Assembly (NCBI RefSeq): GCF_047663525.1
Contig: NC_092613.1
Location: 6,411,501 to 6,475,500 of the forward strand
DNA: 64,000 bases
Origin: Anas platyrhynchos
Lineage: Eukaryota; Chordata; Aves; Anseriformes; Anatidae
Direction: 5' to 3'
Shown here one piece after another: positions 31,326 to 43,900 of this stretch; within the stretch, counting starts at the first letter, position 1, and the number at the start of each line of letters is the position of its first letter. The position numbers and the translations under genes were made by a program. The notes beneath the pieces are model-generated. The model was given only the letters and a program-made list of their open reading frames with translations, was not told the DNA's origin and ran no database searches.

Positions 31326-32330
31326 CATGGGGCAGCTCCGTGGTGGGGGGGACGAGGGGAGCCCCGTGTGCCACGGAGCGTGGGGTGCGCGGCTCCCCCA
31401 ACCCCTTCCCCTGCCGGGACACCCCGAGGAGCTGTGCCGTGGGGGCAGCAGCCCCCAGGGTGGTGTGAGCTTGGTGGCAGTGACGGGTGACAGCGGTGGT
31501 GTCAGCAGCAATCCCATCCTGACTTCACCTGCTCTGGTCCCAGCACGCAGAGGTCCGGCGCTGGATCTGCCCCCGGCGCTGCAGCCCTTTATAAGGCAAA
31601 AAGCCCCGCGGGGCCGTGCCTCCAGCATCTCCCCTCCGCCTGGGATTGTTCCCTGCTGCAGAGGAGCCAAATTTAGCCGGTGACAAAGGCGCTGCATTCC
31701 CCGCAGCCCTGCCCTGGGGACCCAAGGGCTCGGTGTCCGCAGCGCGGGCGATGCTTGGGATGCCATCTGCTGCGGGCTCAGGTTTCCTCCTCTGCTGGGA
31801 CCCGGGCTGAGGAGGAGGGATGGGGTGGGGGCACCCCACAGCTTCGGTTTCAAAGCCCTGAACTCCAGCCAGCAGCCAAAGGGCCGGCAGGAGCCCAGGG
31901 TCTGCCCATCTCTGCTCCAGCTGCTGTGACGAGGACATTTGGGGTCCTCACCTCTGGGTCAGGAACAGCCTCGAGATGTGGGGCTGCTTTTTGGGCTGGC
32001 TCCTGATGCTTTGGGCACCCCTCCGAGCTGCAGGTGGGTAGGACGGGGACAGGCTGAAAACCTGGGAGGGACCAGTCTGAGACCCCGTTCCTTGTCCCCC
32101 AGTGTTTGGGACACACTGATTAAAACCAGGGCTGCCACCGAGAGGATGGATGCCAACAGTGCATTCCCAGAGCTGTATGAGGAGGTCAAACCCCCTGGGA
32201 CCAGCGGCCTCTTATAAAGGGAGCCATCAGCTGCTCTGCCTCTGCTAACGGGCTGACATGGTTAAGCAAGGAAGTTGGTTTATATGTCCTAAAAAACATT
32301 CTGGTTTTCAGCCTTAGGCAAAATATTTTG

Positions 32331-32540
32331 AAAGACAGAGAGAAGAAGGATAAAGAAAAAGAAAGGAAAGAGAAAGGACAAAGAAAAAAAAAAAAAAAGG
32401 AAAAAGGAAAAGGAAAAGGAAAAGGAAAAGGAAAAGGAAAAGAAAAAGAAAAAGAAAAAGAAAAAGAAAAAGAAAAAGAAAAAGAAAAAGAAAAAGAAAA
32501 AGAAAAAGAAAAAGAAAAAGAAAAAGAAAAAGAAAAAAAG
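32331..32540. repeat. Polypurine tract with (AAAAGG)n then (AAAAAG)n
   Basis: About 210 bases almost wholly A and G on the plus strand. After an irregular purine lead (to 32400) come about seven AAAAGG units (32401-32441) and about sixteen AAAAAG units (to 32540). The switch between two related hexamers suggests two rounds of expansion. Confidence 0.92.
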
Positions 32541-32683
32541 ACTATTCTCAACAATCCAAAATTTCAGGCCCAGACACTGCCCTGCTTCTAAAGCTCTTTC
32601 AGGGTATTTCCAGGCACTGCCACCCACCTCAGCCCCTGGACACGTCTCAGCATCCCCCATTCCTGCTGCCTGGGCACAGTGGG

Positions 32684-32733
32684 GACACAGGGACACGGGG
32701 ACACGGGGACACGGGGATACGGGGACACGGGTG
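32684..32733. repeat. (GGGGACAC)n 8-bp tandem repeat
   Basis: About six copies of GGGGACAC, one with a T substitution, in intergenic DNA 140 bases right of the polypurine tract. Confidence 0.85.
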
Positions 32734-35700
32734 TGCGTGAGCTCTGCTGCCGCCCTCTGCAGCCCCGCCGCCTGCTGCTCATGTCCCTGCTGGTGGCACC
32801 GCTCGTCACCTCCTGCTGGGACACCGCGGCAGGGGATTTGGGATGGGGAGCCCTGAGCAGCTCCTGGGCCCCGCAGCATCCCGAGCATCACGCCACGGAC
32901 AGCGGCGCTCGTCCTGCCCCCGGAGCTGTGCCAGAGGTGCCGGGGCAGTGCCGTGGGCACGGTGTCCCCAGCTGTTGGTGCCCCGCGAGCACGGGGCAGC
33001 TCCAGCACGGGCTGCTTGGGGCAGGCTCTGGGGTCCAAAAGGAGATTCGGTCGCTGAAGGATTATAGGTAGGGATGCTCAGCACCGACATCATTTTAGCA
33101 GCACCCAAAGGAAGCCAGCTACTTAACCCAATGCTGAAAATAATACAGGGAGGACGTTCTGCTTGCCGTGATCAGGATTTCATTGTTGCCATCATTTCAT
33201 CCCAGGAATCAGCACCCAGAACCTGCACCGACGTCTCCCGGAGCAGCGCGGCAGTGCCAGGGCTCACAGCAGGAGCAGGCACAGCCTCATTGGCACCACC
33301 ACACTGCAAACCCTCTGCCAGCCCCCAGCAGCCGTCAGGGGCACCTGGACAGCCCCAGAGCTCCTCCCGCACCCGCTCCCACCCCCTGGCACTGCACAAG
33401 GGCTGCCAGCACAGCACCCATGGGTGCTGGCCCCAGGGGGAACGGGGGCACCTCGGGGCTGGGAGCGGTGGAGCCAGCTTTTCAGGCTCCTGCCTTGGAG
33501 CTCAAGTGGCTCCGGGCACCTTGCTCCGTCCTGGGGCTCTGCCTGGTGGCCCCCAGCATCCCGGTGCCACTGGGGCTGGGTGACTCCCACCCCCCTCGCC
33601 GTGCCTCAGTTTCCCCACCTCCTGCAGCGTGAGGAAAGCTTCCCGTGTGTCCTCACTCTGCTTTTCGGGCTGGAAGTGCCCCGAGAGCTCCCTTGCATCC
33701 CCACTCTGTGCAAGCAGCCAGCTCATCATCTCCGGTCCGGACCCACAACCAGCACCAGGTCACCGGCACTGGGGATGCACCAGACGCCGTCCCTCATCCC
33801 TGCTCTGCTCTGGCCGAGCCTCTCGGCTCTTTCCTTGTTTTTCAGTCTCTGGGTGACCTTTTCCTCAGCCCCCGCTGCCTGCCCACAGCCGCAGCACGCT
33901 GCCGAGGGGCTTTGGTGGCACGCAGCCGGGTCTGGCAGGTTCCTCCTGCGCCCAGGAGGCTCCGAGCCCCAGGGGACCGGGCTCAGCTGCACCTTGGGGT
34001 GCGCAGGGTGATGGGGAGCTTGGGATGGGGATGGAAAACCTCAACTTTCCCCATGCTTGGACCTGAAACCTCAACTTAGCAATTTGCCTCGCTCTTTCTG
34101 TCCCTAAATTTCTCTTCCTGAATCACCTGAATTTCTACCCAGCTCACTGGTGCCCTGACCGTGCTGCTGCCTCCTGTGTCAGAGTGCAAGGGAGGTGTCC
34201 ACAGCCAGGGCTGCTGTGTGCCCACCCCATGCTGCCCATTTTGCTCCCAGCTCTTTGCTGGCACTTGGAAAACAAAAGATATTTATTCACGGCGAGCAGG
34301 AGAGCAGGAAGCCAAGACCCAGGAGTTAGGGCCCCCCAGGCTGGTGCAAAATTGAGAAAACCCCTCGTGCTGGTGCTGCCACCCCTGGGTGCTGCTCATT
34401 AATGGTTCAGGCTTGGGATGCTCGCAGGGCTTCACACGAGCCCCACTGAATGCCCCAACCCTGGGAGCTGGGGCTGTATGAGAAGCCAGAAAAAATCCCT
34501 GGAGATATCTTGTGAGCACCGACACCGACCGCTGACACCAAGAAGTGTGTGGGGATGGGGTCTGGGGGTGCTGGGCTGGCCCACGAGTGCCCTGAGCATC
34601 TCCCCATGGTTTGGGCCGCAGGAGTGCGAGTTGCTGGAGCCCCAGGAGCCAGAAAAACCCCAAATGGGGGGGCTTCAAGCTCTGAGCCTCTGCTGCCCAG
34701 CACCCCCTGCACCCCCCGTGCCGTTCTCCCCCCGTGCAGAGCTCAGCCCAAGCGCACGGTTTGGCTCCGGCTGTACCCGCAGTGCCCCCCGCTCATCTCC
34801 GCTCACAGGCAGGGGGGGATTTAGCAAACCAACCTCGGAGGGCACGGGAGGAGAAAATGAGTGGAAAACCACCCGGCTCCTCATTCCCAGGCTGCTCAGA
34901 AAGCGCCCGGAGCGCCCGGAGCAGGCAGCGGCCGTGCCACCGTCCCTCCCCAAAAGCCACCCGGCGCTGGCTTGGCGCGGGGCCGCGTGGCCGTGGCACA
35001 GCCCGGGGGGGACATCGCATCGCGCCGTGCTGCTGCGTTCCCACGCAGCCGGGCAATCTCCCAGCGGATCTGCAGCGCCTCCGGCCGCGGGGCTGGGGCT
35101 CAGGCTCCGGCTTGCGGAGCTCAGCGGCTCCAGGCGCTCCGTCGGCGCTGCTGCTTGTCGGGGCAGAGCCCCAGCGCGAGGTCTCCTGCAGAGCCAGGCA
35201 GCCGAGCTCATCAGCCACCTTGGGAAGCCCTGGGGACAGCGGGAAGGGGACCCGGGAGGTTGGGGGTGAGGAGGGGGGTTTGGGAGCCCGGCTGCGGGAT
35301 GCCGGTGGATTTAGGGGGGATGCCTCCAACCCGTGAAGCTCTGTGCAGGGTTTGTGCTCTCCCGTGCCCTGTGGGGCCCCACAAAACAAAGCAACAAGAA
35401 GGGAAGCAGCAGAAGGGCCTGTTTGGGGATGTGCTCGGTACAAGAAGTCCCCAGTGCCCCCACAGCCACGTCTCTGCACCATCCCGGCACAGCGAGCAGG
35501 GGTCCCTGCCGCAGCAGCTCTCCAGCCCCTTCTCAGCGTGGGGGCTCAGGGGGAGCCGTGTCCCCTTCCACGTCCGTCTGTCCCAGAGCTCACCGCTCTG
35601 CTGCTTCCTTCGGGCTCAGCCTCTCCCATCCCATCCCCTGTCCCGCAGGAGAGGCCTGGGGGGTCTCCGCCAGCCCGCCACGGTCCTGCCCACGTTGGCC

Positions 35701-35904
35701 AAAGGACAGGGGGCCCCCAGGTGGGGACGTCACCTCCATCGTGTCCAAAGCCCCGGGCGGTGACCCTGGCTGTGTCCTTTGCCCCGTCGGTCCGAGTGGA
35801 TGCGGCTCGAGCCCTGTGGCTCCTCCGGTTCCTCGCTGTCCTGCCCCAGGAGGGAGAGGCCGGCGCCTGCGCTGCCCTCCCCGGGGCCACCGAGGGCGGT
35901 GGCC

Positions 35905-36655
35905 TCAGTTGCCGGCCGGGATCCCGTTCTCCCCGCTGCCTGCTGAGCCGAGCACCGTCTCCATCCTGCTCCTGGGATGCTGCGGGGCCGCGGGCTGGCC
36001 CGGTGGGGCTGCGTCGTACTGCACCACTGCGGAGAGAAGGCGCTCGTCACCCACCCAGCCCGTGCTGGGGGGCAGGATCAGGCCCCCAGGGGAGCTGGGG
36101 AATGGGGTCAGCTGCGGTCCCCACCTTCATCCCACCTGCACCCCCCCAAATATGCATGCAATGCCCATACCCATCCACGGGACTGCCCCGGCCCCGGGAC
36201 CACCGGTGCCGTGATTCCCCCAGGGAGCGCCCTGGGGCTGGATGTGGCCCCCTGGGATGGGATCCCTGGGGTCCCCGCGCCCCGAGCACGGCGGGGCCGG
36301 TACCTGCTCTGCAGCTGTGCCGTGCCCGCACGATCTGGATGGCCTGCTGGTTCTTGAAGCGGACGAGGCCCATGGTGATTTCGGCGTTCCAGCCCGGGTC
36401 CTCCTGGGCGCAGCGGAAATCGATCTCGTGGCTGTCGTCCATCACCACGGTGAAGTAGATGTGCCGCTCCTTCCACTCCACGCACTCCACCGCCTTCATG
36501 CGGGCGAAGCTCAGCTCCTTGCGGCGCGAGCCCTTGGGCTCGAAGAGCTGCAGCCCCTTCTCGGTCAGCAGGCACCGCTTCTTCTTCCAGAGCTGCAGCA
36601 GCCCCCCGCTGCGCTTCTCCAGCACCCCCTCCCTCAGCACCTTCTCGGGGGTCAT
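35905..36655 (-). CDS. PHLDA3: PHLDA3, pleckstrin homology-like domain family A member 3
   Basis: Small PH-domain protein that binds membrane phosphoinositides and competes with AKT; a p53 target in mammals. Exon 1 coding is 36304-36655. The ATG at 36655 is in a good context (GCTGCCATGA) and gives [18 protein letters not shown], aligning with human ...[13 protein letters not shown]. The PH domain follows: [61 protein letters not shown] and [12 protein letters not shown]. Human PHLDA3 ends about nine residues later. Here exon 1 has no such stop; a donor (GAGCAG then GTACCG) at 36303 and an acceptor (TTCTCTCCGCAG) at 36027 predict exon 2 coding 35905-36026, adding 40 residues for a total of 157. 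The PH part is certain; the tail is a splice prediction. Confidence 0.85.
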
Positions 36656-39600
36656 GGCAGCTCCTGGGTGCCGCAGGATCCTCAGCTCCTCGGGCCGAGC
36701 ATCCCCCGACGGGGATTTCCAGCCCACCCAGGCGGGCGCCAGGACCCCCCCCGGCTCGGTGAGGGGCTCAGCGCCCCTGGGAACAGCCCCCCAGTGGCTC
36801 TCAGAGTGGGGCAGCACCGGGATGCCCCATGCCGGCTGGCCCTATCGCCGGGGCTCTGCCTCCTGCCCCATGCAGCGTGTGGGATCCCCGGCTCCGCGCT
36901 CCCCAGGATGTGTCGCTGCACGCCCGGCCGCTCTCCCACTTGCATTCCTTCCCCGCCTCGCCTGGCCCCTCCTGCCGTGCAGGCACCCTTCACGCCCAGG
37001 CGAAGCCCGGCCAGGCCCGGCACGGCCCCGCTGCACCCACCCCGAGGGTGCTTTTGGGGTGCCCACAGGCAGGAGCAGCCCCGAGGCCCTCTGTGAACCC
37101 CACAGGACTGCGGGGGGCGGTGGCAGTGGGGACGGGGGGCAACGGGTGCAGCACGAGGTGACCGTGGCTACAGGGGGGCAGTGGCACCCACACGTGGGGC
37201 CAGTTGGGGAAGGGGCTTGGGGGGCACTCCTGGACAGGAACGGGTTGTGGGGTGAGGTGGCAGCTAGGGCAGGGGGCTACGGGGCTGGCACAGGGAGCGA
37301 TGGGGTGCGGTGCCACCTGCAAATGGGGCTGTGGGGTCAGTACAGTGCCACCGGGGGTGCGATGCTCTGGGCACAGCACCGACCTTGGGGGAGCTGCGGG
37401 GACCCCATAAGCCCTGCCAAGGAGAAGGACTCGATGTCCTCAGCCTGTCCCGTAGCGAGGAGCAGCACCCCCAGCCTCGTGTGACCTGCAGGGAGCGGGG
37501 CTGGGGCAGCACGGCACAGCCCGGTCCCGCCGGAGTCCTCCCTCCCCACAGGCAAAACCCCGGCGCCTTTCCAGCCCGTCTCGTTCCCGGCCACCGCAGC
37601 TCCTCTGTTCCCATGCCAGCACCTGGCGGAGGGCTTGGCCCGGGTTTGCTGTCCCCGGGGACACCTGGGGGCACCGTGCTGGCCCTGGGCTGCTCGAGGG
37701 GGGGACGGTCACAGCCCCACGGGTGGCTGGATGAGCCCCCAGAGATGCTGAGGGCGCAGGTCCCTTCGCCCTGCAAGGGCTGGAAGGGGAAAAAATCCCC
37801 ACAGAGCCGTGCCGGGGTCACCATCCGGGGCTGGTGCCCGCCGGGGGCAACGCTGGCAGCCGGCGTGGCCGGGGGGCAAGTCTGCAGCCCAGGAGAGGCT
37901 CCTCATTATCCCTCATTAACAGGGCAGGGCCGTGGCTGCCGCAGCCAAGAACTGGTTCGTGCTCCCCGGGGCCAACCTCGCCACGCTGGCACGGCTCCTG
38001 CCCGTCCCGGGTTTCGGGATGTCGGGTGGCCTCGGCTCCTCCGTGGTACCCAGTGCCCCCACCAGGGCTGGGCATGGCCGGGGGTCACCCCAAGCACTGC
38101 TTTTAGGGGAGCAGAGGTGCCTGGGTCCGTTCCCCCAAGGAGCACCCGGGGCTGTTTTCCCTCGTGCTGGCAAAGCTCAGCTCCAGGGATGCTGCGTCGC
38201 AGGAATTTGGGGAGAAGTTTGGGGGCTGCAGTTCCCAGCTCACACCAGCCGCTGCAGGCTCCTTCCTCAGCACCTGGGGAGAGCCCAGGGCTGCCAAACC
38301 CCCAGCCCTGCTGCTCACGGCCTCGCCACCACGGCGAGATCATCTTCCCACAGCCACGGAGGCAAAGGAGCTTCGGCCAAGGCTTTCTCCACACCTCTGT
38401 CCCTGGGTGTTTGGGGACACCCTTGGGTGCAGCTGTCCGGATGTGTCCGTCCGTCTGTCCGGCGCCGTGCCCGTGCACGGGGAGCAGGAACCAGCAGAGG
38501 GTAGCAGATGGTCGCAGCCGTCCCACTGCAGATGGGGCCAGGGCATGCCCGGAGAACCCCCCTGATCCCAGTTGTTCTCTGGGGTCTCACCCCATCACCT
38601 CCTCCACCCCACCCCAGAGCAGCCCCAGCAGCATCCGCCCTGCCCTGCCCAATCTGGCACCCCCTGCCAGCAGCGGGGATTTCAGTCCCGACCTCACCCT
38701 CAGCCACTTCAGGACAACCCAACCACCGATAACAACCCCTGGGGGCAAGGTCCCCGTCCCAGGACACCGCCCAGGCTCTCAGCTGGGATATTTGGGGCTG
38801 GAAGCCGAGCAGAGACCCACCTGCGGTGGGGCTGCAGCATCCCCGAGGGCTTGGGTGCTCAGGAGCATCCCCAAGAGCAAGCGAGCAGCCTGGGGGCAGC
38901 TCTGCCGAAAATGCCCAGCAGGGATGAGCCCCAACCAGCCCCTGGGCTGTGTTAGCACGAGCTGACAGACACTGAGCATGGCTCTGAGCCCCTCGGTACC
39001 CCGAGACGGAGACCAACAAGGGAGACCAGTGGGGAGGAGCAGGCGAGGTGGAGGAGAGGCCGAAGGACTGGGTTTGTTCAGCCAGGGGATGGCTCGGTGA
39101 GAACAAAGTGCAGTTTTCCACTGCTTGGAGGAGAAAAACACGGAGAAAAGGGACGCAGAAGTGCACAGCAAAAGGACAACAGACCTGCGTGCCACAAGGG
39201 GGACTGATGCTCACAAGGAGCCAAACGCGGTGGCACCTCCATCTTTGGAGGGTTCCCGACCTGACCGGACACCAGAAGCTCTGCTCAGCCCTTTGGAGCT
39301 GGCCCCGCAGGGCAGGCGGCTGGGCTGGAGACCTCCACGGGCCCCTTCCACCCTCTGCCTTTCAGACATCCCCAAAAAAAACACCAAACCCATCAGTTTT
39401 CCCCAGCTTTCCAGGTCTCCAGGAGCCAGCAGCCTGAGCGGAGCCCACCACGCTCGCAGCACGCCAGCACCCCCCTGCTCCCTGACACCTCCCCTACAGC
39501 TACGAGGAAACGAGCCCGAAGCAAGGCTTGCTCTGCCTTTATTGACTCGACAGCAGTGCTTGGACGGGCGCCCAGCACGGTGCAGGCAGCTGCAGCACAG

Positions 39601-40609
39601 CACCCACCCCACGCTCACGGAGAGCGCGGGCGGCTTCCTCTCCCCGTGCCCCCTCTCCGAGGCGGCCAAGTTTCGGTCTCTGCACCGCGGGTGCTGCCCG
39701 AGCCCGCTGCTCTCCCTGCTGCTCACACCCCTCCTGCACCGGGTGCCTCCTGCCACCGCCTCGGCCAAACCCCAGCCAGGCAGATCCAGCCCAACCCGGC
39801 CAGGAGAGGCCTGGGGGACAGGCTGGGTGATGGGATGGCGGTGGGGAGGATGGCTGGGAAGGCAGAAAGGGCTTGCTGCCCACCCCAGCTGCCCAAACGC
39901 CACATGAAAATCAAGGGTGGGATGAATGGGAGAAAGTGCTTAACTCCATAAAGGTGCCCAAGTCCTACCCGAGGGATTTCTGCCTCTCTCGTGCTTCTCC
40001 AAACACCACCCGTCCCATTTGCCCAACCGTGTTTACAAGCATGGTGCTTCAAAAAGCACCAAAACTCCCTCTGGAGCTCACCAGGGATAAACTCTAAGCT
40101 GCAGCGAGGTTGATCCTGTGGGTATCTCCCACGGGTCAAAGGAGAGAAGCGCAGAGAGAAGGCAAAGTGTTTAGCTGAAAACAAATTAAACCTGGGAAGC
40201 TGCCAAACTGGTGGATCACGATCCAGGGTGCTGCAAAGTAAAACAAAACAAAAAAAAAAACCTCAGGAGTGGGTGAAAAGTTCTTAATTATCCAGCAGTG
40301 CTGGGCACGCCTGTTTGGAGGAGCGCCACGTAACAGCCCGGACAGGGGCGTCGATTTGGTGCGCACGCATGGCGGCACCACCACGCACCCAGGTTCTGCT
40401 GTGGGCTTGCAGGAAGGAGGCAGAAATTTGGGAACAGCCCCGCAGGGAGGAAGCAGGGGCAGAGCCCGACCAGCAGAGCCCAGCTGGGCCACGTTGAGTC
40501 CCAGCGAGCTGCTCCCCAGCTCCTGCTTTAACCACGAGCCCCCATCACCGACATTTCCCGTCCTCCCTGGTCAGTCAGGGGGGGAATAACCTCTCAGGCA
40601 AGGCCAGGC
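36656..40609. other. Intergenic DNA between PHLDA3 and CSRP1
   Basis: GC-rich, with no recognisable exon. A plus-strand frame is open for 551 codons (37310-38965) but its translation is Pro/Gly/Ser/Arg-rich, has no family resemblance and overlaps long open frames on the other strand, so I do not call it a gene. One p53 half-site (GGGCAAGTCT, 37874-37883) is present without a partner. Confidence 0.5.
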
Positions 40610-40952
40610 TTGGGTCAGCTTTGATGTTTATTCCTTGCTCGGTGACACAGCGCAGCGTGGCACATCCTGGCGGCACGGGCGACGGAGCGGAACGCTTTGG
40701 GCACGGGGGCCTCGCTGCGGGTGGGGGCGAGCTGTGTCCCCAGCTGCGGCCGTGCCAGCGGGACCCGGGGTGGCCGTGGGGGTCCCGCAGCTTTGGGGGG
40801 CGCTGGGCCAGGGCAGGGGGAAGGCACTGGTGCTGCGAAGCAGCGGGCAGGGAGGGATGAGGGTGAGGGTGCTCACGGTGGTGCGGGGAGGGCCGGGAAG
40901 CCCGGGCTGGTCTGGAGGGGCTCAGGGCAAGCGGAGCCCGGCTCCCGGTGCC
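40610..40952 (-). other. CSRP1: CSRP1 3' UTR with AATAAA
   Basis: Runs from the stop codon to about 17 bases past a minus-strand AATAAA (TTTATT on the plus strand at 40627-40632). It is the only canonical signal close downstream of the stop. Confidence 0.7.
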
Positions 40953-43900
40953 TCACTGCGAGTGGATGAGCGCCCCGGCCCCCTGCCCGAAGCCGAAGCC
41001 TTTGGGTCCGAAGTTCTTGGCATAGCAACCTGCAGAGTGAGGGAAGAGAGAAAAGGTAAGGGCGGCAGCACAACGGGAGCACGGGCACGCGAGCGGGTCC
41101 TTCTCCTGAAGAAGGCACTGCTGAAACAGGTCGGGGTTTGCCCTGTCTGCCGGGCAAACAGAGAGGCTCCCGGCCCCGCAGCCAGCCCCCAAACCAGCTG
41201 TGGGGGTCATCGCCTCCCCAGCCCTCACTCCCATCCCAGTTCCCAGCACGGGGCTTGACCCCACGGAGGCAGCACGCACCTTTGCAGTAGATCTCCCCGT
41301 CTTTGTCTGCCAGGGTGGTGGACTCCAGGCTCTTGCCACACTTGGCGCAGCGGAAGCAGGACTTGTGCCAGGACTGCGGGACGGGAGCAGAGCACGGTCA
41401 GACAGTAGCCAGGGACAGGGCAACAACGCTTTGGCTACCAAGTGGGTCCCTTTGGAGACCCAAAACCATGAGCAAAGAGGTCTGGAGAGGACGAAAACCC
41501 TTCTGTGGAAGAGCTGTCCTCCCTGCCTCCATGCTCAGCGAAACCCCCCAGCCCCAGGGGGAGGACACAGAGGGGAAACATCTGATGTGGTCCCTGCTCC
41601 CACGCTGAGCCCGTTCAAGAGCCTTCAGCCTACCTGCAGCAGTCGCTTAAGGCAGCAGGTAAGGAGAAGTCACCCCCTTTTTGGGTCTAAAACACAAGGA
41701 TAAATCCCCCGGCTTAGTGGCCTGGGATCCACTGCTGCTGCTGCACCTCAGCCTGGGGGTGGTACGGGGGGGTTGACACCTGCCCCTGCACAGCTTCAGC
41801 TCCAAGGAAGGCAACAAACAGATAGTAAGAACGCAGAAATCAGCCAGCGTTTAAAAATAAAACTCCCCCACGGCCCTGCCAGTCCTCCGGGGATAAATGA
41901 GCTCACAGCCTCGGAGCAGCCCGCAGAGTAGCCAGAGCCGCTCACGGAGGAATTTAAATAAACAGTTTGGAAAACATGAAACCTTTTTTGGAAGAATATG
42001 TGAAATTAGGGCCGGGGGAGGAGGTAGCAGATGGAGTCATCCAGCAAACATTAGCACATGAAATACATGCCCTGGAATCCTCGGAGGTCTCTGTTCGAGC
42101 ACAATGGCTTTGCCAGATTTGGGTCCCTGTAAACATCGACAACAGCAGGAGGCCGAAAGCCCAGGTCATCATTTTAAGGACAACTTTGCCTTCCAGCCCT
42201 GGGCTGACCCACACCACATCCATCACAGCCCCTGCATCACCAGCTGTGAGGCTGGGGACATGGCGGATCCCAGCAAAAAGATGATCTGGGCACGGCGAGC
42301 ACCATCCAGGGCTGCTGCGGGGTGTCCGGCACCGACCCCAGCTGACCCGGTGGACTCCACACCTCCACCCACCTCCTCCTGCCCCAGGAGCAGCAGTGAC
42401 CTCGGGAATTCACTCCCTGCCCCGAATTTGGGCTGCAGCACCCCAGCCAGCAGCTGAGGGTGGAGAAGACCCACTGGATAATGCGCTTGACCAGACGGCG
42501 GTGGCAGTGGCTACGGTCCCACCACTGCTCATCCTCCAAACCCATCCAGCAGCAGGGACATCCACCGTGTCCCCCACTGATCAGCGCTGACTACATTTTA
42601 TAAAAAACATTTTTCTTTCCCACCCACGGGCCTGGAGGAGTGAGGCAGCCTGGAGAACCCGGTTCCCAGAGGTGCCACGTGCTCTCCTTTAGGCTCCCAG
42701 CGGGACCCGTGTGGGGTGTGGGTGCCCCTGCCACACAGCCACCTGTGCCACGTGTGTCCCCCCCTCCTCTCCATCCCGTTTCTTACCTTTCCAGCTCCGA
42801 TCACCTTCTCGGCCGCGTACACTGCCTGGCCGCAGCGAGGGCACCCGTCAGACCCCCCGACTTTCTGGGCCATTCTGGAGGCGTTGGGGTTGGTGGGTCG
42901 GTGGGACTGGCCCCTGTGGAGGGGAGGGAGGATGTTATTAGGGCTGTGGGAGCAGGAAGCAGGAGGGAAGGGCTGTGGGAAAGCAAACCCCAACCCAGTT
43001 TTGGGGGGCCTGGCAGGGCGGTGTTGAGCCCCATGAGCTGGGTGCTGGGAGGGAATGGGCAGCACGCTCGGGCTGTGGGGACGTGTCCCACCAAGCCCTC
43101 ACCCCACTGAGAAGATGGGAGCAGACGTGGGCCTCCTGCCAGCTGCGTGGCATGCCCAGGACGTGGGAAGCTCCCTGAAACCAGTGGGCAGCTCTCTGGG
43201 CCCTGCTGGTCCTCCAGGAGGTTGTTCCTTTGGCCAGGAGGGGTGACCCATCCAGAAACACACCCGACTCCACTTCCCCTACAGGGACACCATGGGACAG
43301 GGCTGAATCCTCAGCACCTCGGTGCCACCAGGAGCTGGGTTACGCCAGGCTTCTCCCTGCTCCCAGGGCCCAGCTCGGGGCTCTCAGCTCGCCCCGGGAT
43401 GCTTTCAGCCCCAGGGTGAAGGAGGAGGGCTGCGTGGGGTGGGTGTCCCTGGGGAGCAAGGTGCCCCCAGCACCCTCCAGATTAGGGTCTGCTGGTCGGG
43501 GTTTTCTGGGCTTCACAGCCAAGCAGCATAGCTGGGCAGAGGTGAGGGGAAAAAGATGTGTGCCCGCAACAGCCTGGTTTCAAAACAAGGCTTCAACTCA
43601 CTCTTCATATTTGATTCCCAGAGACTCGCCCTTGTCAGTGCTCAGGGTCCCGGCTCCCATCCCGTATCCGTAGCCCTTGGGGCCGTACTTCTTGCCATAG
43701 CAGGACTTGCAGTAGATCTCCTCTCCATGCACGGCAACGGTGGTGCTGTCCAAGTTCTTCTTACAGACCACTAGAAGAGAGGGGAGGGCCCAGCCATTAG
43801 CCTGCACCCAGATCTCCCTAATTAGCTGGAGAAAACAAGTCCTCACAAGGGATAGCACAGCTCGGCTTTCAAGGAGCAGGAAACCCGAGACAAGATCATT

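Larger units (their letters stand above)
30321..35904. other. Intergenic DNA between TNNI1 and PHLDA3
   Basis: No coding exon is recognisable in 5.5 kb. It contains the candidate enhancer and the repeats listed separately. A CTTTATAAGG sequence at 31587-31596 is CArG- or TATA-like. A minus-strand AATAAA (TTTATT at 34282-34287) could end a long PHLDA3 transcript. Bases 34860-35200 are CpG-rich without a recognisable gene. Confidence 0.5.

Noticed and set aside
32289-33038. Minus-strand frame rich in Phe and Ser
   Set aside because: It is the translation of the polypurine/polypyrimidine repeat, not a protein.
37874-37883. p53 half-site GGGCAAGTCT upstream of PHLDA3
   Set aside because: It fits RRRCWWGYYY, but no second half-site lies next to it and it is 1.2 kb from the start codon, so it is weak evidence for the p53 control known in mammals.
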